Assembly (NCBI GenBank): GCA_963854835.1
Contig: OY978528.1
Location: forward strand, 10,510,242 to 10,574,241
DNA length: 64,000 nt
Direction: 5' to 3'
DNA from: Megamerina dolium
Lineage: Eukaryota > Arthropoda > Insecta > Diptera > Megamerinidae
Shown here: positions 44,700 through 57,074 of the stretch, piece by piece
Layout: each line of letters opens with the position of its first letter
Numbering within the stretch: position 1 is the stretch's first letter
Made by a program: the position numbers and the translations under genes
The notes under the pieces: model-generated
Told to the model about the DNA's origin: nothing
The model's input: only the letters and a program-made list of their open reading frames with translations
The model's database searches: none

Positions 44700-47600
44700 T
44701 TATTAATTTATTAATTGAACATTACAAATTGTACTAAGAGGCAAAATTCCATTACGCAATTCAGAAATGAGTATAATAAATATTATTTAGATGATGATGA
44801 ATTTTAATCTATCGATTTGAAAGCATCACAATTGAAGCATAAATTTTCGTTAGGAATACACAAAATTTTATGATTTACGATGAGCCGGTTTGTTCAAATT
44901 TGGAGATCCACTTTTCTTTAGTTAAGTGGCTATGGACAATACCACACATAGAGCCCAAAATGAGCGCAGATCGTGATAATATAATAATTTTTTTTTTGGA
45001 ACTAATCATTGTCCCATATTAAATTTTTTTCATATAGCACATGCATTTAATTTTAGCCCCTTCTTATGTAGTAATGATTTGTTGTTCACACCTAATTACG
45101 AATTAAATATATGTATAGGAGAAAAATAAACAAAAATCAGATAAATGAAAATAAATCATGTCACACGCAAACAGATTAAGTGTCAACATAAAAAAAAAAT
45201 TTTTTTTTTGTGTTTCTACATAACATGTACTCGTATGTTGAGATCAAATTAACACTTCCAAATAGTATTTAACATATGTACATAGTACAAGTGCGAGACC
45301 ATAAAATAAAATGTATAATAAATGTGCGAGTAAGTGCATTTTGAAATTAATTACATACACGATAATATATATACAATATTACAAAATTACATATTAAAAC
45401 TAGTACTCGTACATATAATATACATATACGTATGTATGTACTGGATTTTAATGGTAAATTAGTTCGAACGGCTCATCAATGCAAATGGTCATCAGTTTAG
45501 GGGTCACAAACCATAAAATACTCATATGATGGCAATAAATTATAAATTTTATTAGTTTTGTAAAAAAAAAAAAAAAATTAAAACCACATTGTTATACTTG
45601 TACTCGAATTTACATATAATCTGCTATAACATCGAACTGTAAAGGCGATAAACACAAAGTAGTGTAATCAAATATTTGTCACATTATAAGTGATGTTGTT
45701 TATGTAAGCAATTACTAAGTAAGTACTTACACTCGTACTAGGGATGTTAAGACCATGGTCCCGAATGAAATGTTGACTTCAAGATATCAAGTTTATCCGT
45801 TCTGGTATTTTAAGGAATTATTAAAACGATCATTTATATGAAAAATTCCAATATATCTGAAATATTCAAAAATTTCACTTTTTGGACCAAAATTTTCATC
45901 AAAAATCAACATAAACAATCGGGAAAATAATAAAGTGTAAAAATCAATTCATATTTATATTTTTTCCATGGAATCAGTTCTTTTACAAAGAAAATCTGTG
46001 AATAAATATCAAAATTATGAGCAAATCCACAAATTACTCCATAGCTGCCTAGAACTCACCTCTCGAGAGGTCAAATCTTTGACCGACACCATTAAATTTC
46101 TACTCTCAATATTTTTTTTGGAACATACTTACAGCCTCTTAGGAGACTCTCCTATAACAGTGACATATTACGATAATTTTAAGACTAATTGTAAGATCCC
46201 AGTGTTGCTTTTGAAATTGTTTAAATCATCCGCCCGCTCTATCCGCAAAGTGTGAGTGAACATAATTGTCGAATGTCAACTTTACAATTTCATAATCAAC
46301 TTTGCTTTATCTAGACGTCTAAAGGAATCAATTGTGCAGATGTAAAAATACCTGATCTGATCTGATCCGGTAGAGGTCATTTAAAGTGCCCCTTGTAATG
46401 CACAAATATGCCAATTTTTAGATCTTCTCCACGAAGTGTGGATGGTCTAATCGTTGATCCAAAAGCGACCCCATACAGTATTATTGGGCATTCCATCGCT
46501 GTATAGAGTCAGTATATGGCATTGGATCTCATTCTCCATTTTTTTCCCCTATTTCTCGTATTCATCCAAAAAATGCAACCAACCTAATGCTCAAGAACTT
46601 TACCACAGAAAACCATATCTTTTCTGAAAACTTGGGGAATCGAAGATTTTATATTTTTCGCCTGCAAAAGTCTGAGAACTTTTACAAGAGTTTGGAGATT
46701 TTTTCTACCAAGTCTTAGAAGAGTGTTAGTTCTTTCTAGGTTTATTTTGGGCGACATACTTCGAAATTTTCGAAAGCCAGTGGTTGAATTCTAACTTCTC
46801 TTTGCATATTCCTCTGCAGAAGTCTCAATTTGATATTGTATTTCCATTAATTGTATTAAAATGTCTATTTTTTTTTCCTCTAGTTATTCTGATCCAAGTT
46901 TAGCACATTCGTTGGTCTTTTTGTTTGTCGGTCTCGATGTCTCAATGTCCGGGGAACAAGAGGAGCTCAGTCGGATGTTGCCGGATTGAGCATAGTGTGG
47001 CTCCATAGTGCTTAATACGATTTGATTTTGTATTTGTGCGGATGAGAAAATCACAGAAATTTGTTTGTTAGAATCGTAGAAACATTCCTGAAGATGGTCA
47101 GTTCGCTAGCCATCACTAGCTTTCCAATCTTTCACTGATAACAAGCTAATATTATAGAGTGGATTAAAGTCAAGCACTGGTGCCCGGTAATCACTAAACT
47201 CTCGGTGTAGATCTCGCTACAATTTGTTTTTTTTTAAGATTGAAGCAGTGTGCAGCAAGTGCGTTGTATACTTCAAGTCCAAAAAAATATTTACATTATT
47301 TTCATGGTGCACAATAAATTTACATCTTAAGAATATGGAATGCATTTATGCGGATCAAAAATTCAATGAAATTTCGAATTTTTTTAAATAGTTCACTTTT
47401 CTTCTTAATTTACATTTTTTTTTTATTTAAAATACTCTAAATACATAAAAAATTTATTAATAAAAATTTTGTCATATCATAATTATTTGCACAAATAAAA
47501 GAAAAGAACAAATCACGAAAAACAATTGTGTCGCACTTTGCAATGAACTTGACAAATATTGACTAGTATATTTGGTATGTACGTATTTATATCTTATCAG

Positions 47601-48880
47601 CTATAATAATAATTTTTTGGAAAACAAATTCAAATATATTTGCATGTACGTAAATAATAATTTTTTTTTTTAATTTTAATTGGAAGTTGTCGGAAAATAC
47701 ATGACACATTTTTATGGTAATTGTCTATTAATTTTCGTAAGACCAATCCAATCAATACTATTGTGTGCGAAAATTATAAAAGTATGCATGATGAAAATAA
47801 GTAGTTTCGTTATCCATTTTGAGCTTATTAAAAATAACGAAAGACAAATACTGTTATTTGTCACAATCTTTACCCAATAGCAATGAAGATAATATAGAAA
47901 AAATACATGTGACACCAACTATTGCAAAATACGTCAGGAGTTTTCCGACAATGGAATATTTATTTTTAATAATAAAATTGTCAACATATTTATTTAGAAG
48001 ATTAAAGTACAATTTAATATTATGAGTGATTTATTTTATTTTATTTTATATATTAATTTTTTTTTTTTTTTTTTTGCTTCAACTTACATATATGTTAATA
48101 TGTTAATGTACGTTTATCAAAAAATGTTGTAGGTTGATTGAACTGTTTATTAGTATGTATTTTAGAAAAAAAAAAATTAAATTTGTAATAAAGATTTTTA
48201 TATAAAGCTGAGCAAATATTTAGTAATTTGAAATGAGTAAAAAAGGGAAAATGAAATTGAATAAATATTATAACCATCTCGTTAGGAATGCATCAAGTAG
48301 ATAGAGAAAAACGTATATGCATTCACGGAAAATTTTCTCTTTAAAGAAAACACTAGCTGCTTCTTGATTCGATTCCAAAACTATTATTACGGTATTTTTT
48401 GTTTACTCGACCATACCTTTACTAGATCGTTTGAAAAGTATGGTCAATTTAATTTTTTGTATCGCCTTGTATAATAATTATTTCATACAAGGTGAGTGTT
48501 GTCGCTAAATTTTTGATAGCTGCTGTTAATTATATAGAATATTCAGAGCCATTATGTACGAGAAAATTATCACTGTTAATTATCACTTACACGAATTTTG
48601 TTAGTCGGTTGCAAACAATATTAGGCAGTTATTGTGATTCATATACAATATTTACAAGCCAATTCATTACATCGACTAATGACAAGAAAGGTTATGATCC
48701 TCCAAAAAAGTGGATGTGAAAAGCTTTCTATATATAATTACCATATATATTTGACTATCATGAAAATGAAAAAATGTGTCATTGTCAGTTGGCACTCAGC
48801 TTTTAATGTAAGAAAACTCTATCGTTTTATTATTCTTTTCGATTCTTAACAAACTTACGACTCACAGTAATCTATAGAAT
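44700..48880. other. Long gene-free AT-rich stretch
   Basis: No supported gene. 46380-46760 and 46900-47220 are somewhat GC-richer and may be old transposon DNA. The 95-codon ORF at 45968-46255 (plus) has no recognisable motif. ACTAGGGATGTTAA at 45737 resembles the CAGGGATGTTA ends flanking sulfotransferase D. Confidence 0.4.
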
Positions 48881-48889
48881 AGGGCCGTA

Positions 48890-49028
48890 TTAAATTACGT
48901 CTGTTTCATAGCTTTTTGTGTTATATACAATATTTTCTGCACAAAAGATCTTCAGGTCGCGGTGCATCATAGCCTTAAATATAATAATTACGTCTGCTTC
49001 ATAGCTTTTTTGAGTTATATACAATATA
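48890..49028. repeat. Pair of 40-bp direct repeats abutting a mariner
   Basis: AATTACGTCTGYTTCATAGC and its continuation to TATATACAATAT occur at about 48892-48933 and 48987-49026, about 95 bp apart. The second copy ends at the TA where the mariner begins. Confidence 0.75.
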
Positions 49029-50227
49029 CGGGGCGGTCCCAGAACTACCCGACCTAACAAAGAAAACAACAAATTTGGGAAAATATTTCTTTATTTCTCA
49101 ACGTAATCTCCTTTTTGCTCTATACACTTTTCCCAGCGATATTCTTTAGCTTCGATACCCTGTTTATGGTATGAAATGTTTTGCTTATTAAAATAGCCAT
49201 CTACCACAGACTCCATGTCTTCATTGTTTGCAAATCTTCTACCACCAAGCCATTTTTTCAAATTTGGAAAGAGAAAATAATCCGAAGGAGCTAAATCTGG
49301 CGAATAAGGTGCATGCTGAAGCAATGCGAGCTTTAACTCATTGATTTTGGCCATCGCAATAGCTGTGTGTGTGAACTGGTGCATTGTCTTGATGAAACAA
49401 CACTTTCTTTTTTGCCAAATGCGGCCTTTTGTATTTAATTTCATCACTTAGACGCTGCAACAATTTAGCATAATACTCTCCGTTGATTCTTTTTCCTTTT
49501 TGAAGATAATCAATCAAAATTATCCCACGTGCAAACCCAAAAAAAACATACGTTATAACCTTGCCTGCAGAAGGAACTGTCTTCGGCTTCTTTGGACACG
49601 ATTCTCCCCTTTCACTGGAGTCCACTGTTTTGACTACTCCTTTGTCTCAGGTGTGAAGTGGTGGTGGACCATGTCTCATCCATGGTTACGAATCGACGCA
49701 AAAACTCGGCTTTATTACTGTGAAACATAGCCAAACCCTATATAGAAACATCTTCACTTTTTGAAATGCCTGAAATTTCACCTAGCAGCCGGCGATCATC
49801 CAATATCATTTTGTGGATTCTCTTAACCGTTTCTGGCATGGCCACCTCAATTGGTCGACCACTACGGTGTTGGTCTTGACAGCGCGTACGACCTCGTTTA
49901 AACTCTACCACCCAATATTTTATGGTCGTAAACAAAGGAGCAGAATCCCCCAGAGTAGAATCTAGTTTGGCCTTAATATTCATTGGACTGAGACCTTTCA
50001 AATGAAAGTATTGAATATAGTATTGACCAATTTTGTCCGTTTTTACTAATTCACTGAGGTCGTTAATTTTCGATGGCTCAAAAAAAAAAAATACTAAACA
50101 ATATGACGCGTTGAAATTTAAAACATATGTTTTATAAGGTTGCCACTTTTCATCAAAAAAAAATTTTTTTTTTCAAACTACTGCCACCATCTATATGTCA
50201 GGTCGGGTAGTTCTGGGACCGCCCTCG
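49029..50227 (-). mobile_element. Mariner (irritans-type) with both terminal repeats, transposase broken
   Basis: The left end CGGGGCGGTCCCAGAACTAC and the inverted right end CGAGGGCGGTCCCAGAACTA form terminal repeats of about 30 bp, giving an element of about 1.2 kb. TA precedes the left end; the right flank is TG, an apparent decay of the second TA. Minus-strand transposase pieces are MKGLSPMNIKAKLDS, TTIKYWVVEFKRGRTRC, RRLLGEISGISKS (49740-50001), the GKVITYVFFGFARGIILIDYL block, KKVLFHQDNAPVHT, and the HAPYSPDLAPSDYFLFPNLKK region to 49091. It has frameshifts and an internal deletion after the first HTH. It is the best-preserved mariner here but inactive. Confidence 0.92.
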
Positions 50228-50229
50228 TG

Positions 50230-51409
50230 CATCGTTACGGTGATAATAAATTTTTTTTTTTTTGATCAAATATGTAACATAATAATACTAATAATGATAA
50301 ACAATAATAATAACAATAATAATAACTTTACAATTTTATTACTTGGTCAACTTTAACAGATAACTTTGATAAAAGACAATTCTCATACCACCAAACCAAC
50401 CAAAAAATACTACAGATGAGATTTGTTCGAAATTTCTCACAAAAAAGAAACAAATTCAAAGAATTTCAACTTGATTTCAATAGTTATTTATATAAACACA
50501 ATAAAATTTAAACAAAAGCATGCTTAGACACTCGTTTAAATAAGACCAAACAAAATAAAAGAATCAATTGTTGTCCTCAAATTCGATAACTTTATCAGCT
50601 TCACACGGCATTGAAGTAAAACGATGAAAACAAGAACTATTGTATATTTGTATGTTGTCAAAGAAAAGTTTGCCACAACAAACATTTACACATACAAAGT
50701 CGTAAGACATAACCCACTGAGCATATAACATATCAAAGTATAAAAAAAAATGAGACTGACCGATAAAGAAATTTAATTTTACAACCAAAACAAACTACAA
50801 AAAAAATACAGGCAATAACACAGTCATTGTATTAGTGAAATGATGAGAAAGCATATACTTATGTATTGTACGAGTACATATGCATTTGATGAGAAATTTT
50901 TATTTTATGAACGTTAAAATGAATGAACTCATAAAAAAGTGGGTTAATTGTGACACAGAAGCCTGCTCTATTATTTATACTATAGTTTTGTATTATTATT
51001 ATTATTATTATTATTATTAAGTATTATTATTATTATTAGGGACCAAAATAGTAGGCAGACAACTGTGAGACCTTAAAACGAACGCAATTCTCAATCGAGT
51101 TCACTATGAATTTTCTGATAACAAGTGTTGTACTACGTATGTAATGTTATTGTGACAAATACAGAGGGTTAAGCCATCAATTTATTGATAATATTTTTTT
51201 TCATAATTTTTTATAGAATAATTTAAATTGGTTTGTTTAACCAACAAACTGTCATAATACGATTTACTTAGACCGATTCCATGATATACATAAAATTCAT
51301 AATTTAAACGATTTCACAGCACTCCGATGAATTGGAGTGTCTTTGAAGCAAATGAAGATAAAAGTTTATACTTTGCCATGGTAACCGGTTATAGTGGCTT
51401 TGTTGTTGC

Positions 51410-51445
<36 letters not shown>

Positions 51446-51481
51446 TGAATTTTATGCATATCATCATCATTATGCTCATCG

Positions 51482-51512
<31 letters not shown>

Positions 51513-51870
51513 TATCATCATATCGGTATTTTTTAGAGAAGACGAAACAAAAAAAAAAGCTGCCCCCTTCAACCTAGCATACGTGACGAGGTGAGTTAAA
51601 CACATATGTATGTATACAATCATATATATTTGTTGGACGCTTTCAATTTTTGTATTGAAAATATTATTGCATGTTGTTGTAAACACACACAAACAAACAT
51701 ATTTTTGGTTTTGATGATGAAATATTATGATGAGGCACATTATGAAAAATTATGCTTGTGGTCAAATATGCATTTATTTAATTTATTACACTTTAATACG
51801 TGCCTCAATGTACTGAGTACATTGTTTAGATACATATGTATATGAAACATATTTACATACATGTATGTAT
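50230..51870. other. AT-rich DNA with long microsatellites
   Basis: (TTA)n at about 50993-51037, (TTA)n at 51412-51445 and (CAT)n at 51459-51520. The poly-Leu, poly-Ile, poly-His and poly-Met ORFs over them are artefacts of the repeats. No gene is supported. Confidence 0.5.
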
Positions 51871-51878
51871 TCATATCT

Positions 51879-52307
51879 CTAATAAACTGTCACTACTAAT
51901 ATCATATCTAAACGCGTGTTCACATTTTTACTGTTATCCATTAGTGTCCATTTAAATTCATGAAGAGAATATATATGTATGTGAATAAGTTGCTCATCCT
52001 CAGTAAATGTATTCAATATGACAATTAACGCTCTAAGCATATTCAAAACACATTCATCATTACTAGGCAATTTAAGATTTTTACTGATTTTTTTTATTGT
52101 CGAAGATTCAAACGGTTTGATTTGTTGATTTTTTTTTTGCTTTGAAATGTCGATTTGATACTCATCGTTATGTTCTTCAAGTTTGTGGTTGAAGTTCGTT
52201 ATAATCTTTGGTTTTGTAATAGCACAGCATTTAATTTTAGATCTTTTAATCTGATCGTCGCATTTGTTATGAAGTTCATGCAAATAATGCTGATTGTCAG
52301 TCTTCAA
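51879..52307 (-). CDS. Hypothetical open frame of about 140 codons, possibly an exon
   Basis: This minus-strand frame is open for 142 codons in AT-rich DNA. It has a hydrophilic, Lys- and Asp-rich N-terminal half (for example KKNQQIKPFESSTIKK) and a more hydrophobic C-terminal part (CVLNMLRALIVILNTF). It has no in-frame ATG near its 5' end, so it would have to be an internal or terminal exon. I do not recognise a family or a clear acceptor site. It could be chance. Confidence 0.22.
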   Translation of the reverse strand: MKTDNQHYLHELHNKCDDQIKRSKIKCCAITKPKIITNFNHKLEEHNDEYQIDISKQKKNQQIKPFESSTIKKISKNLKLPSNDECVLNMLRALIVILNTFTEDEQLIHIHIYSLHEFKWTLMDNSKNVNTRLDMILVVTVY

Positions 52308-52309
52308 TC

Positions 52310-54990
52310 ATTGTAGCTGTGATCTATTCGGAATCTCCTAGAAACCCACTTTGATTGACCAGAGTTAATATTAATTTAAAGTCACCAAATATCTTAGCAT
52401 CAACTCATAGGACTCTCAGGTTGAAGTTTCCTATGACTTTAGATTTCTACAGATCTCAGTAATAACTTTTTTGTTTTATTCGATTTCATTGCGGGTTCTA
52501 CAAGAAGTTTTCTGCTGTTTTAGAATTAAGTTTTTAGACTTTCTTGTCGTAGTTTCCTCTATAACTAGGCTCTCATGAGAGGCAGCATTGCTTTTGGCTC
52601 TCTTCATCTTATTGTCAGTCTTATACGGTCCTTAGAGTTAGCCATTAAACAGTCTCAAGCTTAACATCTTGTTTTATTCAACGTTAGACAACTTATGTGT
52701 CTTTAGATATTTTATCGTCAACTCTGGATGATCTACGATTAAAATTCCATCGACTTCTCAGATTCAGAGATTTCATAAGAAATTTTTCAAACTTATTAAT
52801 TAGTTTTTCCAAGGTTTATGCTGTTTTGATGTATTCTATTTTTTTAATGTCAACTTTTTAGGGGTTTCATCTGACTTCAGGAGTCGGCCACTTCTCATGG
52901 TTGTTTTGTTTTATGACACTTCATACTCACTCAACACTTTCCACATTCTGTGCAAAATTAGCTCTGTACTGAAACATACTGCACAAAGCGCTAAGACTGC
53001 ATTGATCTTACTGCATTATTCTGTTACAAATTGTAGATTTCACTAGTTTGTTTGAGCAGAGTTTCTATTGATTACAGGTCTTGTATTTTCATCAACTTTT
53101 CAGAGTTTTCTCTGATTTCATGCCTTCACGGATCTCTGTGAAAACTGTAAAACCCACTTAGTTCTATTGTTTTCATAATGATTTCAAGTTTTCTGTTATA
53201 TCAGAATCAACTGTATAGTAGAATATCTGAATGTCTGTCGTCCCGGCTATCAATGACTCAGAGAATAGAATGAACTGTGTGTGGATCACATTTGATGTAG
53301 TTCACCTGCGATCTCATTCCATTGACTCATTTGTTACTCATAAATCAGAGTGATCGCATTTAGATCGGATAGAATCTGAAGTGCCTCAAAACATTCTTGC
53401 ACAAGCTAAAGATAGAAGCTCTAAGAGCTTAAAGCCATACTCACACCTTAAATATATGGAAAATATAGTAATCACTGCACTTTATAGGCGTTTGTTGCAA
53501 ATATTTGAGCTCACGTAACAACTGCAGGGTCTTCCATCTGAAAATCACTCGAACAACATTCAAGAGGGATAGAGAATCTGGTACTCAGGCTAAATACAAC
53601 TGCACTAAAACCATCTAATACCCTAGATCTACATTTTATAGGGGACTTCGGCTATAGAGTGAAGATACGTGGTAAGTATATTTGAGAAAGATGTTGTAAC
53701 AGAAGAACTAATGCAGTTCAGTCATACATTTTACCACTTTAATGGCGATTCCTTGGCAATTGTGGGATTATTTGACAATTTTTAGGTGAACTTTAGATCA
53801 ATTTTGAAGCGAAGCATCCTTAAGGTGTAAAATCAATTCCTTTGAACCAAGACCTTCATGAAGCCCAGTATATTCGTTAATACTATCTTCATCTAACTCG
53901 CTCGTTTTGTTGAAATTGATCATATGTATATCTAATCTATTTTATTGTAACATCTATCATCTGTTATCCTAGCAATAATTCGTTATACTCATTAGTCGAA
54001 GTTCGCTTTTCTTTTTGGATTTTTTTGCAAAAGCTGCTGCAAAAAATTGTACTATACTTGTACAAAGTTCATTTTCAAGTTCGAAAACATATTTCTTTTT
54101 AAATGGATTATTGGATCTTTAAATAAATACTAAAACAGATTTCTTTGGAATTTTCATTAAAAGTTTACACGTTATTTAAATAAATAAATACGTAGATACA
54201 CAATTCTTCAGAATAAAAAAGTATAATCAAAACCTGTGAGTATTACAAATACAAAAAGCATTAAAAAAAAAAAAACATGAAATACAATTTTCTTATCACC
54301 TCAATATCAGCAATAACAATATGTATCAAAACCACAATAAATTTGTACAATAAATTTATACAAAATATGCACCTCAAGGGCAACAGCCTAGACCGGCAAG
54401 TGTTGCATCGTAATCTTAACGGATTTGTTGTTATTTTTTTTATTTTTATTTTTTTTTTGTACACTTTATGAGATCTTCTACTTTTAGTCTTCTTATTTGT
54501 ATATAATAACCCAGTAAACATGTTTGTGTATAGAACATTTCTTTTGTATATTTGAATGTTTTCAGCAACATGTTTATATTGTGATAAAGTTGCCTAGTAC
54601 TTTCATGCATGTTGTTAGTTCTTTTAATGTCTTAATTTATTTATTTGGACACTCACAATTTTATTACTCTTTATTCGTCTGCATCGTGAAGCCGTTTACC
54701 GATTAATTTATGAGTAAATATGTACAAAAGTGTATTTCAAAATCTGCATATATTCATTGGACCGCATCATCAGCAACAATTCCCGGGTAAAAAAACAAAC
54801 TTGATTTTTTTTATGAAGAACCCAAAAATACTTTACGATAACCATTTATGAGTTGTATCGTTCTCGAAAAAGCCTCTTAAAATCAAAATTAGTCTAGAAA
54901 CATTTTTTCAGGGCATTACTTATGGCCAAAGAAGTTTAGTTGTGATTCTTTTCCTGTAAGTTTCTATTTAAAAATTAAATTAAATTACAA
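52310..54990. other. Gene-free stretch with weak internal repetition
   Basis: 52380-53350 is less AT-rich than its surroundings. It shows recurring worn phrases, such as TCAACT(C/T)-CAG-, GATTTC or GACTTT, and ACAGATCTC or ACGGATCTC, which suggests an old duplicated unit. No protein motif is recognised. Confidence 0.35.
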
Positions 54991-55019
54991 AAAAACTCAA
55001 ATTGTTTTGGTAGATAATT

Positions 55020-55470
55020 TACGTGGTACGATTTCTTTCATTTGGATGCCTCAGCTTCCTTAGCGGTAGCGCATCCTTAGAATACAAATTTCAAAGCACT
55101 TTTTCATGATTTCTTGATCTATTTCACCAATGACTTGATCGATATTCGCCTTAAGGTCCTGGATTGTTTCGGTATTCTATATAATTATGGCTCTGTAGTG
55201 TTCACAGTTGACTCCAATTGCGTTTCCGACAAAAAATGGGCCTATGATGGCATCATTCCACACCAAGTCGGCATTTTCTGCTAACATATTGACTTCTCGA
55301 TAATCATAAGGCAATTTTCCGATCCGCAGATGCGGCAAAGTTGAAAATACGCCTCTTCAGAAAATATGATTTTTTTTAAAGCCAACTTCCAACTGCTCCT
55401 CTGTGGTCCAATTGAGGTACTATAATGAAGAGGGTGGTCGTTTGCCATTATTGGCCGAGTCAATTGGTTC
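55020..55470 (-). mobile_element. Tc3-like transposase relic
   Basis: The minus strand gives GPQRSSWKLALKKIIFSEEAYF (about 55340-55405), then LCRICGSEN, a PTWCGMM block near 55260, and a C-terminal part ending near 55060. It is the same transposase type as 22575-23140 but a different, more decayed sequence. Confidence 0.6.
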
Positions 55471-55479
55471 TTATAGGAG

Positions 55480-56300
55480 AATAATCTGAGTTTTTTGTGT
55501 AAAATTCACATCACATCGATGACGATTAGATAATCTTGAATTGAGTTACATAGTCTCGATCACAGCAGTCACATTTTCGTTGGCCGGCATCGTCCGATGA
55601 CTGGGATTATAAGTATTGTTTACAAGCAAGGATATCAGTATACATATAAAATTAATATAAATAAATTATAGGATCAAAAATCATACATGAAACTAAGCAA
55701 AAGCGGACTATACACAACAATCATAGTTATTTATAGAATAAGTGCGATGTGGCATTTAAAGCTTCATGATTTTCTTATGAAATCGAATCTTCGCCAACCA
55801 ACCTTCACTCTTATATAAGTATGTATGTATATTTATTAATAGGTCAAGTTATTTTATGACTATTTGAATGCTAACTAGTAATCCGTACTTGTAATGGCAG
55901 ATATTTTATATACAAAATTATATCACTCCCGACAATCTCGTAATGTGATCATCATATTAATTCGTTAATAAAATCACTAATCTGCACCTTTATTTCAATT
56001 TGTATTACATAATTTTCCAAATACATAAAATGTTGAGATAGAAAAAAAAATGGAAAAAACACAACACAACACAATCAAGAACATTCGAATTCAATTAATA
56101 TAAAACGTGCATAAACGATTATATACTGATGTGGGTCAACGACTTAATACCGATATGCCATTGGTAAACAATATATGATATGATGCTTTTTAATTCATCA
56201 TATAACACAACAAATAGGTGTTTTTTTTTTTTATTATTTTATTTTATTTAACTTTTTTCTATTTTTGTTTTTTTTTGTCTTTTGTTTTTATCTCATATAT
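55480..56300. other. AT-rich intergenic DNA
   Basis: No gene or named repeat; T-rich tracts at 56219-56280. Confidence 0.4.
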
Positions 56301-56307
56301 GCGGGTA

Positions 56308-57070
56308 CAGTGAAGGCTCAAAAGTATGATATTTTTTTAATTTTTCATCAATAAAGTGTTTTTTGTTTAGATTTTGGGCTATTGTGATATTGTCTGAAGA
56401 ATTTAATATAAAAATTTATAAACCATTTCTAAAATTGAGACAATCTTGAAAAATTGCACAAAATTGCAATTTTTGTGACCTTTGACGACCAAGACACAAT
56501 TAAAAACACTTTTTATAGCATTAAAATATTTCGATGGATATTTTACATTGTGTTAAGCTACATTTCGTTGAAAGAAAATATGAGAAATGACCAATCGTCT
56601 TTCAGATATTAGCTTTCTTATAATAATGCAATGTGGAAACAACTAAATATTTAAAACATGATCACTACGAGAGCAATAGATTCGAAAGCGTAAAAATTTA
56701 AGATTAAATCTTGAAAAATTGCAGAAAATTGCAATTTTTGTGACCTTTGACACCCAAGACACAATTAAAAACACTTTTTATAGCATTAAAATTTTTCGAT
56801 GGATATTTTACATTGTGTTAAACTACATTTCATTAAAAGAAAATATGAGAAATGTCCAATTGTCTTCCAGATATTAGCTTGCTTATAATAATGCAATGTG
56901 AAAAAACTGGATATTTAGAACATGATCACTTACATGATCCCATAAATGAGAGCAACAGATTCGAAAACGTTTTTCATTAGTTTTCATTTTCCTGGAGATG
57001 AACTTAACGAACTTAACGAAATATTAATATACTCACCTATTGCGCTTGTTTACAATGTGAGTTTTCACTG
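56308..57070. mobile_element. Non-autonomous DNA transposon with TA flanks and internal duplication
   Basis: The left end CAGTGAAGGCTCA and the inverted right end CAGTGAAAACTCA are each flanked by TA (56306-56307 and 57071-57072), as in pogo or Tc1/mariner-type insertions. The 763-bp interior has no coding potential. It consists mostly of two head-to-tail copies of about 265 bp (starting near 56443 and 56708). The family is not identified. Confidence 0.72.
56443..56975. repeat. Two tandem copies of a 265-bp unit
   Basis: Both units start ATCTTGAAAAATTGC and share GTGACCTTTGAC, AAGACACAATTAAAAACAC, a TTTTACATTGTGTTAA block and AACATGATCACT near their ends. Identity is high by eye, with scattered differences. 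Confidence 0.85.
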
Positions 57071-57074
57071 TACT

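Noticed and set aside
51394..51594. Poly-Leu/poly-Ile membrane protein ORF
   Set aside because: Translation of (TTA)n and (CAT)n microsatellites; the other frames give poly-His, poly-Asn and poly-Met.
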